From Deltaproteobacteria bacterium (GTDB taxonomy: Bacteria > Desulfobacterota_D > UBA1144 > Nemesobacterales > UBA2774), in assembly GCA_040223695.1 (NCBI GenBank), contig JAVKFU010000007.1:104158-168157 (forward strand): 64,000 bases of DNA, given 5' to 3'. A program made the position numbers and the translations under genes. Positions 9,567-17,473 of the stretch are shown here, in pieces. The notes beneath the pieces are model-generated. The model was not told the DNA's origin. It did not search any database and was given only the letters and a program-made list of their open reading frames with translations. Within the stretch, counting starts at the first letter, position 1; every line of letters starts with the position of its first letter.

Positions 9567-9784
9567 ATGAATAGGCGGATTTATTCCACAATTAAGGGGC
9601 TTCACAACATTGAATCCGGCAGGGATACTGCAGATTTAATCCCTGCTTACCTTAGCGGGGAACTACACCCTGACACTGAAAACAAATTGAAAAACACCTG
9701 AAGGGTTGTGCAGGCTGCGCAGTCTTCATGAATACCTATACAAAGACTATAGAATTGACAAAGACATATCTTGGAGAGAAATAG
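9567..9784 (+). pseudogene. zf-HC2 anti-sigma factor, frameshifted
   Basis: Reading from the ATG at 9567 gives LIPAYLSGELHPDTENKLKN and then a TGA at 9699. Moving back one base within the A-run at 9690-9694 continues as HLKGCAGCAVF and runs to a TAG at 9782. The joined protein is about 72 residues with the H-x3-C-x2-C zinc motif of zf-HC2 anti-sigma factors, which hold ECF sigma factors inactive. It sits directly after the ECF gene, as expected. The change equals one missing A in a run of five. It could be a true inactivating mutation, a sequencing error, or a -1 slip at GAAAAAC. No strong ribosome-binding site is seen. Confidence 0.8.
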
Positions 9785-9899
9785 TCGCAATGTCAGAATA
9801 TAAGGAATACTTATGGTTTAAAAAAAATTAACATCCTTTGTCATTATTCCGCGTCTAAATATATATAGTTCGATTAAATCCCGTTTGGAGGTATTAAAT

Positions 9900-10253
9900 A
9901 TGCAGCGAATCAAAGTTATGGGCTTGTCGTTAATAATGGCAGTCGCTTTTTCAAGTCTGCTCTCGACTTTTTCCTACTCAGCAGATGAGGGCGTGCAAAC
10001 CAAGAAAGGCAATGTCGTATGCCTGATACCGGATTACGGCAGCGGTAATGTTAAACCGGTTATTGCTACCGGTCCCTGCGACGGCTTACCGCCGCATCAG
10101 CATGTTCTGGTGACCGAGGACAGGGTTTATTCTCTTCAGGGGCTCCAGGACGGCTTAATGAAAATTGAGCAGAATCCTAATAAAACCAACGTCGAAATCA
10201 CCGGTAAGGTAGAGGGGAGTGATCAGACCGGCTGGGTTCTTTTTGTGAATTAA
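9900..10253 (+). CDS. Small secreted protein of unknown function
   Basis: A 117-residue protein. The ATG at 9900 is chosen because GGAGG (9887-9891) precedes it; a TTG 15 bases earlier is in frame but would swallow the ribosome-binding site. Residues 1 to about 28 form a signal peptide (MQRIKVMGLSLIMAVAF... ending near FSYSA). The mature region has two Cys residues (NVVCLIPDYG and TGPCDGLPPHQH) that could form a disulfide, and a beta-rich tail ending GWVLFVN. I do not recognise a family. It is monocistronic and converges on the helicase-nuclease gene. Confidence 0.7.
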   Translation: MQRIKVMGLSLIMAVAFSSLLSTFSYSADEGVQTKKGNVVCLIPDYGSGNVKPVIATGPCDGLPPHQHVLVTEDRVYSLQGLQDGLMKIEQNPNKTNVEITGKVEGSDQTGWVLFVN

Positions 10254-10265
10254 CCGTAACTTCAA

Positions 10266-10290
10266 GAGGAGAGATATTGCATCTCTCCTC
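10266..10290. repeat. Perfect inverted repeat between convergent genes
   Basis: GAGGAGAGAT, a five-base loop and its exact complement form a 10-bp stem between the 3' ends of two convergent genes. There is no T-run on either side, so it is not a standard intrinsic terminator, though its position suggests a transcription-ending or mRNA-stabilising hairpin. Confidence 0.6.
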
Positions 10291-10343
10291 ACCCCCGTCC
10301 TTGTCAATTATAAAAAGAGGTAAGGCCGATAATAAACAACCAA

Positions 10344-13300
10344 TCATACTTTACCTTCGAGCAAATCGTCCTCAAAATTCAAGATTCCGCTTAAATCCTG
10401 TGCGTAGCGTCTGACGTCGGGGAAATTCAGATTACTGATCTTATCAAACACAATGGATGCCAGCTGAGCCGTTCGCTCACATTCCTCCCTTTCAATTTCG
10501 GCGCGCAAGTCGAATAACTCTCCTTTTTCAGGCTCGATGAACTCAAGCACTCCGCGATTTACTTTGTATTCAGCTCCGTAGTCTTTTGAGTGTTCGACTA
10601 AAAGCTTATAAAAAACCAGCTGTCTTTTATATTGATGAAGCTGTATTTTTTCGTATTGTCCGCTCCCCTTCCAGTCCGTTTTGTGCTTACCCGTTTTAAA
10701 ATCATGGACCGCAATCTCCGCTTCGTTCAGAGGGACCATCTTGTCGATCTTCCCGGTTAAATGAGCCTTGCCTATCACAACTCCCTGGTCGCTGAAATTA
10801 ACTTCCGAGAAGTGGGAGGGATGAAAATTTTCAATCTTCTTATCATAAAAAATAGTCAATCTATCCCTCCCCTTCTTTAAATAATCCTTGAAGTGTTTTT
10901 CATTCAATCTTTCATATGCCAACTCACGCTCATACCAGCCCAGCACCATTTCAAGGGAGGGAAGTTCTCCGGCTTGTTTCAGATGCCTGTAAACGGCCTC
11001 CATTATTCGGTGAATAGCAGAGCCGTAAGAACCCTCGGGGGTCTTGGATTGAGGAAATCTAAGCAGATTCTGCTCAAAGAATAAACGGGGGCCTCCTTTT
11101 GTTACATTCAAAAAATTGTTCAGGTGAGTCACGCTGAGCTTGTACTCCTCCAGAGTCTTCTCGAAAACAGCCTTTTCGTCATGAACGACCGGCGGAGCAT
11201 GGTACGATTCCCACGAGACTGTTAACACATCCCCGGTATCAGGTATCTCAGAAACGTCTATATCTTCCCGGTCTACGCTTAACGCCTTTCTTAACTTAGC
11301 TCCCGACTCTTCGCTCTCTCCGGAATCCTGAATAAAATGAAGCCTTGACGAAATATTCCCGTTTTCCTTCGTTTCGTAAGAAGTAATGTAGAGATTGCTT
11401 CCGGCTCTCGTTACAGCTACGTAAAATAATCTAAGCTGATCGTCCAGGGTATCGCCCGCAGGGCTAATCGGAAGATTAAGGGGGAATGGTAGCAAAGACC
11501 CCCTGCCCTTTCGTGTCCAGATTTCCTCCTGACAGTTAATTACAAAAACCGTATCGAACTCAAGCCCTTTCGCTTTATGAGCGGTGAGAAGGCTGACCGA
11601 ATCACCTGAATTCACGAAAAAACTGTTGTCAATTACCGGGACATTGTTTTTTTCATGAAGCCCCACAAATTCGGCAAGGTCATCGATCTTTAAAAGCTCT
11701 CCCTTCCTGTAGTCCCTTAATGCCTGGATAAAGGTGCGAAGGCCCGAAAGGAATTTTATATACTCGACGCGATTTTCCTCCAGTCTGCGTTCCCCGAAAT
11801 AATAATCCTTGAAGGGACTGACAAATTTTTGGTCAGAAACCCCATCCGGGCTCTCTAACTCGTCTTCGTCGTTATCGGGAACGAGCTCCTCATGAGCCCC
11901 CATTATCCTATCGAGAATGTGCTCGAGCGTCTCGAAGGAGGATTCTTTTCCAAGCTGTATTAAGAAATCAGCCACCCGTTTGATATTTTCATCATGATAG
12001 GATTCCATTATGTCAAGCCACCCGGCCCTCCTGTTTCCAGCTTTTTTTGAAATATCCCATATAACCTTCCGGTCTATTTTCCAAAAGGGATAACTGAGAA
12101 TTTCCGGTAAATACTCGTCCGCCTCGTCCATGTTTTTCCGGCAAACGGAGCTGATAAAACGGGATATCTGAATAAGCTGACGCACATGAGGCTCCCTCAG
12201 CACGTTGTTGTATCTCTCGTATATGAGGGGTATCTCCATTTTATTTAGTAAGAGCGCGATCTCCTCAAGCTGCCTGTGATTTCGAGCTATGACGGCTATA
12301 CTACTCGGGCATTTGCCCGTTTGAATGAGCCTCTCGATTTCACGACCTACCCAGAAATATTCGTGTAAATTTGTGGGAAAGGACTTTGAAACGATTTCTC
12401 CGGGCTCGACCCTGGCATTCGAAGAAACTATGTTTTTATCTATATCGGGATATAAATTCTCAAGACGTTCTTCTCCCTTTGTTATGATAAAACGCGCGAG
12501 ATCCAGAACATCCTGAGTCGACCGGTAGTTTGAAGTAATGCTTAGTACTTTGGTATCCGGATAAATTTTTTGAAAATTAAGAACGTTTGACAATTCCGCG
12601 CCCTGAAACTTGTATATCGCCTGATCATCATCCCCTACAACCATAACATTCGGTTCCCGGCCGTCTTCACCGTATTTCGTTATGAGACGAAGAAGCCTCA
12701 TTTGCGCTTCATTCGTATCCTGAAACTCGTCGACCAGTATGTATTCATACTTTTGATGGAGCTCGTATCCCAGCGATTTATTTGTCTCGATACCCTGGAT
12801 CGCCTCGAGTATCATGTCGTCAAAATCATAGCATCTTTCTTTATACAACCGCTCTTGATATTCTTCATATACATCCGCGAGAGAGAAGAGTTTGTCCGAA
12901 TAGAGACTATCCTTTAGTACGAGAGCTCCATTATCATCTTTTTTTGTATATTCGGATTTCCAGTCGGATAGAGGCTTTGTCTTTGCGCTCCTCTCGGCAT
13001 CTTCGAGTATATGAGTGAGTGAATGTCGCACCGACTCTACGATTGATTTTATATCCAGAAATGCCGTATCAAGGGCATTCTCAGAACTCAAGTTTTCTAC
13101 GAGACCTGCAACGATTCCAATTGATTTCTTTGCTATTCTCGGAGCAAATACTGAATTAATTTGAGGATTCAGATGTTCGTAACACGTCTTATTCCGTTCC
13201 AGTACTAAACGGAATTCTTCAGGGGTGAGTCCGGCCTTCTTTAAATCGCCTATGGCTTCTTTAATGCTGTTAATATAAGCATATCCACCCTCGGGATGGA

Positions 13301-13718
13301 TTGTCCGTAGAGGATCGTCGTACGAGAGTTCCTCAATTATTTCTTCAAGTATCTGAATCTGCCCTAAATCATCAACGGGGGAAAATATCGTGCCGCTATA
13401 AAAATATTCCGGGTAACCGCTTATAATCTCGACTCCGAAACTATGAAACGTGTGTATCGCTACTTTATACGCGTCCTGTCCGATCAGCTCCGACAATCTC
13501 TTACGCATGTTATGGGATGCAGAGTTAGTGAATGTGAGGCACAGAACGTTCCTGGGAGACGTATCGGTTTTTCTGAGAATATTCGCGATCCTGAGACCCA
13601 GAATCTCGGTCTTTCCGGTACCGGGTCCGGCAACGACAAGTAGCGGACCGTTTATATAATCTACGGCCTCTCTCTGCTCGGGATTTAATTTCCCGTAGCG
13701 TTCCTCAAAATTTCCCAT
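10344..13718 (-). CDS. UvrD/REP-type helicase with C-terminal PD-(D/E)XK nuclease
   Basis: A 1124-residue fusion. The first ~800 residues are a superfamily 1A helicase: Q-motif LNPEQREAV, Walker A AGPGTGKTE (about 30-38), motif II ILVDEFQDTNEAQMR and motif VI FYVAVTRAGSNLY. The last ~250 residues are a RecB-like nuclease with GSAIHRIMEAVYRH, GKIDKM, VHDFKTGKHK and the downstream Q-x3-Y element in QLHQYKRQLVFY. Such helicase-nucleases act in double-strand break processing (AdnA/AddA-like) or DNA repair. No partner subunit gene is adjacent. The ATG at 13718 fits the family N-terminus; a recognisable ribosome-binding site is lacking. Confidence 0.9.
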   Translation of the reverse strand: MGNFEERYGKLNPEQREAVDYINGPLLVVAGPGTGKTEILGLRIANILRKTDTSPRNVLCLTFTNSASHNMRKRLSELIGQDAYKVAIHTFHSFGVEIISGYPEYFYSGTIFSPVDDLGQIQILEEIIEELSYDDPLRTIHPEGGYAYINSIKEAIGDLKKAGLTPEEFRLVLERNKTCYEHLNPQINSVFAPRIAKKSIGIVAGLVENLSSENALDTAFLDIKSIVESVRHSLTHILEDAERSAKTKPLSDWKSEYTKKDDNGALVLKDSLYSDKLFSLADVYEEYQERLYKERCYDFDDMILEAIQGIETNKSLGYELHQKYEYILVDEFQDTNEAQMRLLRLITKYGEDGREPNVMVVGDDDQAIYKFQGAELSNVLNFQKIYPDTKVLSITSNYRSTQDVLDLARFIITKGEERLENLYPDIDKNIVSSNARVEPGEIVSKSFPTNLHEYFWVGREIERLIQTGKCPSSIAVIARNHRQLEEIALLLNKMEIPLIYERYNNVLREPHVRQLIQISRFISSVCRKNMDEADEYLPEILSYPFWKIDRKVIWDISKKAGNRRAGWLDIMESYHDENIKRVADFLIQLGKESSFETLEHILDRIMGAHEELVPDNDEDELESPDGVSDQKFVSPFKDYYFGERRLEENRVEYIKFLSGLRTFIQALRDYRKGELLKIDDLAEFVGLHEKNNVPVIDNSFFVNSGDSVSLLTAHKAKGLEFDTVFVINCQEEIWTRKGRGSLLPFPLNLPISPAGDTLDDQLRLFYVAVTRAGSNLYITSYETKENGNISSRLHFIQDSGESEESGAKLRKALSVDREDIDVSEIPDTGDVLTVSWESYHAPPVVHDEKAVFEKTLEEYKLSVTHLNNFLNVTKGGPRLFFEQNLLRFPQSKTPEGSYGSAIHRIMEAVYRHLKQAGELPSLEMVLGWYERELAYERLNEKHFKDYLKKGRDRLTIFYDKKIENFHPSHFSEVNFSDQGVVIGKAHLTGKIDKMVPLNEAEIAVHDFKTGKHKTDWKGSGQYEKIQLHQYKRQLVFYKLLVEHSKDYGAEYKVNRGVLEFIEPEKGELFDLRAEIEREECERTAQLASIVFDKISNLNFPDVRRYAQDLSGILNFEDDLLEGKV

Positions 13719-13985
13719 TAAGGATATAAATTAACCTTAAATTGAAAAAATCGGAATAACTCCTCAGCTATCCTAAGAAAATTAAGCCATCATGATTTCA
13801 TAATACTGACAGAATAATTTCATCCCGGACTCGGACGGAGCCTGATCCGGGATTGGCATGAGGAAGCCGATGACGCACTCTGCGAAAAAAAGACTCTTAA
13901 TCAAACAGGTAAATACCAATATCAGGTAATTTTTTGAACCTTCGAAGAATATGCATCTTTAATACGTATTGCTTATATATTCCCC

Positions 13986-14597
13986 TTATGCAGCAAGCTT
14001 TTTCGCGATCTTTGCGACATGCTCTCCCTGAAACCGCGCGCCGGCCAACTCGTTATCGCTTGGACTGCGGCTTCCGTCGCCGCCAGCGATCGTTGAAGCT
14101 CCGTATGGAGAGCATCCGGTTATCTCATCCATAGTCATCTGTCCCTCGAAGGTGTACGGAAGACCGACAATCACCATACCCTGATGCAGCAATGTATAAT
14201 GAAAACTGAGGATGGTAGATTCCTGGCCGCCGTGCTGAGTGTTCGAGCTAGTAATAACACTCCCCGCTTTTCCGACCAATTTCCCGCTCTGCCATAGCTT
14301 TCCCGTAGAATCGAGAAACTGGCGCATCTGGCCGCACATGTTGCCGAAGCGGGTCGGGGTTCCGAATATTATCGCGTCCGCCTCACCCAATTCGTCCCGT
14401 GTGCACACGGGGATATGCTCCTGCTCTTTCTGAGATTCTATCGCGCCCATTTTCTCAAGCACATCGTCGGGCAGAGTTTCAGGCACGCGGCGTAGAAGAG
14501 CTTCCGTACCGTCCACAGACCTCGCTCCCTCCGCAGCTGCCTCCGCCATTCTATGAACATGACCGTACATCGAATAATAAACAACCAAGACTTTCAT
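13986..14597 (-). CDS. wrbA: NAD(P)H:quinone oxidoreductase WrbA
   Basis: A 203-residue flavodoxin-like FMN protein of the WrbA (NQO type IV) family, which makes two-electron reductions of quinones. Motifs are the N-terminal [14 protein letters not shown] phosphate loop, [32 protein letters not shown] and [18 protein letters not shown]. Length is standard. AGGAGGATTTA precedes the ATG. It is transcribed away from the upstream region and looks monocistronic. Confidence 0.96.
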   Translation of the reverse strand: MKVLVVYYSMYGHVHRMAEAAAEGARSVDGTEALLRRVPETLPDDVLEKMGAIESQKEQEHIPVCTRDELGEADAIIFGTPTRFGNMCGQMRQFLDSTGKLWQSGKLVGKAGSVITSSNTQHGGQESTILSFHYTLLHQGMVIVGLPYTFEGQMTMDEITGCSPYGASTIAGGDGSRSPSDNELAGARFQGEHVAKIAKKLAA

Positions 14598-14957
14598 TAA
14601 ATCCTCCTGTTTTACAATATGGTTGTTTTAAGTATACGGAAAATAAAAGGGGTTTCAGCTACTAATTGCAGCAGAATTAAGTAACCTGGGTATTAAGAAA
14701 AAATAGAGGTAATCGGTTCTACTAAATGAATTATTTGTAGATTATGAGTTCTATTTCGTCATTAGAATAATGGGTTCCTGTGATTGAATTTCTAGTACAG
14801 TGATATCGCATTTTGTAAAGAATCTTCTTCGAGGGGTCTTTTCTTCGGCCGTTTAATTCCTGATGCCGTTTACAATTAATTAGCACGGCTGACTTGAGAG
14901 CGCTTTTTTAAATGAAATCCAGAGCGGATTCAAAAATTGTTCCCACGTATAAAACCA
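14598..14957. other. AT-rich intergenic region
   Basis: About 360 bases between two minus-strand genes. It should hold the wrbA promoter; a TATACT element on the minus strand near 14635 is a candidate -10 but its -35 is weak. I see no RNA gene, repeat or convincing small open frame. Confidence 0.4.
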
Positions 14958-15686
14958 TTAAATTGTAAACATAAGAAAAGCGTACAGGAGAGCTCCCAAT
15001 GCGAAAGGCCAAAATCTGCTGTCGCGCTCCTCGGGAAGCTCCTCTTTTAAAACATTGAGAATAACGCCGCCTGCAAGAAAAGAGAAAAGAGCAACGATGG
15101 CAGGCTCACTTATTTCAGTATTGATTCCCACAAGCCAGCCGATAAATAGAGAGAAACCGAGTACCCACCTCCCGATATGGTCGTATATATGTTCATGGTG
15201 CTCTCTCAGTCCAATATCGTTAACTATCAGGTGAAGTCCCATAGCTCCTACATAAAAACCCAGTCCCTGAACCGAATGATCTTCCCTGTGAACCAGCAAG
15301 TAGCCGATGAGCGCATTATAGATGGCAAAAGAAAATATATGTATATAGAAAACCCCTAAATTTCTTTCTTTAGAGCCGTCACGGCTCTTATATTTAGACG
15401 TTTTCACCAACTTTTCCAGGCCGTAGAATATCATCAAGCCCAGCATTGCGATAAAATACGCATGGGATTCGAAGAATTTTATGAAATTAAAATAGTCGGA
15501 TTCTTTTAATACATCCTGCCCCTCTTTGAGCTCCGGCAATACATGAATAAACACGTATGCCACGGATACCCCTCCCGCCATGGATAACCATTTGCATCGT
15601 GAAGCCGTATTAAAGAAACTCAGTCTTCCGGCAAATAGATGACCCACCAATAAAATAAATATCGATAATACAACAAGGCTATTCAT
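14958..15686 (-). CDS. ZIP-like polytopic membrane protein
   Basis: A 242-residue protein with about eight hydrophobic segments. Two features recall ZIP-family metal transporters: VFIHVLPELKEG in an early helix, and a late helix FLAGGVILNVLKEELPEE that resembles the ZIP metal-binding HExPxE region with the His replaced. A His-rich stretch (LREHHEHIYDH) lies between them. This suggests divalent-metal handling in the inner membrane, but the key helix-4/5 residues are only partly conserved, so transport activity is inference. It stands divergent from pyruvate kinase. Confidence 0.55.
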   Translation of the reverse strand: MNSLVVLSIFILLVGHLFAGRLSFFNTASRCKWLSMAGGVSVAYVFIHVLPELKEGQDVLKESDYFNFIKFFESHAYFIAMLGLMIFYGLEKLVKTSKYKSRDGSKERNLGVFYIHIFSFAIYNALIGYLLVHREDHSVQGLGFYVGAMGLHLIVNDIGLREHHEHIYDHIGRWVLGFSLFIGWLVGINTEISEPAIVALFSFLAGGVILNVLKEELPEERDSRFWPFALGALLYAFLMFTI

Positions 15687-15914
15687 AAATTAGTCAGGTC
15701 TTGATTATTTTTAAGGTAAGTATAAGTTACAGTGCGCTCTTTTAAACCGCCAATAAGTAATAGCACTACCTCATATATTCACAGCTTGAGTGATAACAAA
15801 AAAGCCGAAAATTCAACTAAACTATTTAAATTGATTAACCAGTTATAAAGTGTAATTATTATTCTATGCTTAGACTTATAATCAAGAGAGGTTGTACGAA
15901 ACTCAAAATCCGCA

Positions 15915-17303
15915 ATGATTAAAACCAAAATTATTTGTACAATAGGTCCCGCCACAAGCTCCCCAAAAATGCTTTCGAAGCTGATTCAATCGGGAATGAA
16001 CGTAGCGAGATTAAACTTTTCTCACGGCACACACTCCGAGCATAAAGAAAGAATCGATACAATCAGGAGAATCTCAGACGACCTAAACAAACCTGTAGCA
16101 ATTCTGCAGGATCTGGCGGGACCGAAAATCAGAATTGGAGGAATAAAATCGGGGTCGGTAATCTTGGAATCAGGATCGGATTTCACGTTAACCAGCCGTA
16201 GCGTTCCGGGCGATGAGAATGAAGTATCAGTCAATTATAAGAAGCTGCCGACAAAAGTAAACGCCCGTGACACCTTACTTCTGAGTGACGGCTCCATAGA
16301 GCTTAAAGTCATTGAAACTTCAAAAGAAGATATAATATGCCGGGTAATTACCGGGGGGAAACTCAGTTCCAAAAAAGGAATCAACATACCGGCACACTCC
16401 CTCGACATATCGAGCTTTACAAATAAGGACAAAAAGGATCTCGATTTCGGAATTAAGACCGGAATTGACATGATAGCCCTATCTTTCGTCAGAAATGCCC
16501 GGGATGTTGAGAAGGTAAAAAGATACTTAAAGAAGAAAAAGAGCACACTGCCGGTTATCGCCAAAATAGAGACCCTTCCGGCAATAGATAATATCGATGA
16601 AATACTGGACGCTATTGATGGAATCATGGTTGCCCGCGGTGACCTGGGAGTTGAAACTCCTATCGAAAAGGTCCCGATAACGCAAAAAATAATTATTAGC
16701 AAGTCAAATGAGATTGGAAAGACTGTGATTACGGCTACTCATATGCTGAAATCGATGGTACACGACATGAGACCGACCAGGGCTGAGGTTGCCGACGTAG
16801 CTAACGCGATTCTGGACGGTACAGACGCTGTAATGCTTTCCGAGGAAACGGCAATCGGCGAATATCCGGATCAGGCGGTGAAAATTCTGGCTAAAATCGC
16901 AAAAACCATGGAATCCAGCTCTTTATTCCAGACTCTGGTCGATAAATTCAGGAATTTTTCCACTGATAGCGATCGTGAAGCTCTGGGGCTTGGGGTGTGC
17001 AACGTAGCTGAAGATATAAAAGCATCAGCAATCATTACCTACACCAAATCAGGCTATACGGCAAAAACCATCTCCAGGTATCGTCCCAAACAGATCATTA
17101 TAGCTATCACGCCATCAGTTGATACATACAGATACCTGCCTGGCGTATGGGGAGTTATTCCAGTTTTGACCCAAAACGATGAGGAGCAATACCTAACCCC
17201 CGAGAATATGATTAGAACTGCACTAAAATCTAAAGTTATTAAAGCCGGAGATAATGTTGTTATCACGGATGAAGCTGGTATGAGTATTCATACTGTAGAA
17301 TAA
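15915..17303 (+). CDS. pyk: Pyruvate kinase
   Basis: A 462-residue pyruvate kinase, the last glycolytic step (phosphoenolpyruvate + ADP to pyruvate + ATP). It has KIICTIGPAT at the N-terminus, NVARLNFSHGTHSEH, the LQDLAGPKIR start of the B-domain region, the catalytic-lysine strand VIAKIET, and the MVARGDLGVE signature. The C-terminal regulatory domain is present. Length is typical of bacterial PykF/A. No close Shine-Dalgarno is seen; GAGAGG lies about 25 bases upstream of the ATG. Confidence 0.97.
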   Translation: MIKTKIICTIGPATSSPKMLSKLIQSGMNVARLNFSHGTHSEHKERIDTIRRISDDLNKPVAILQDLAGPKIRIGGIKSGSVILESGSDFTLTSRSVPGDENEVSVNYKKLPTKVNARDTLLLSDGSIELKVIETSKEDIICRVITGGKLSSKKGINIPAHSLDISSFTNKDKKDLDFGIKTGIDMIALSFVRNARDVEKVKRYLKKKKSTLPVIAKIETLPAIDNIDEILDAIDGIMVARGDLGVETPIEKVPITQKIIISKSNEIGKTVITATHMLKSMVHDMRPTRAEVADVANAILDGTDAVMLSEETAIGEYPDQAVKILAKIAKTMESSSLFQTLVDKFRNFSTDSDREALGLGVCNVAEDIKASAIITYTKSGYTAKTISRYRPKQIIIAITPSVDTYRYLPGVWGVIPVLTQNDEEQYLTPENMIRTALKSKVIKAGDNVVITDEAGMSIHTVE

Positions 17304-17473
17304 CGTCCTGTAATTAAAAATATAAGCTTTGAAGCTCACCAGAGATTATAAAACTGTGAAATATGGTTACGGCAGACCGAAAAAAATTTCCACAGCTCAA
17401 ATTCCCCGCCTCAATTTAAGTTATAATCTTTTAGGAATCGCGACTTTTTTATAAAATATTAGGGAAACTATAA

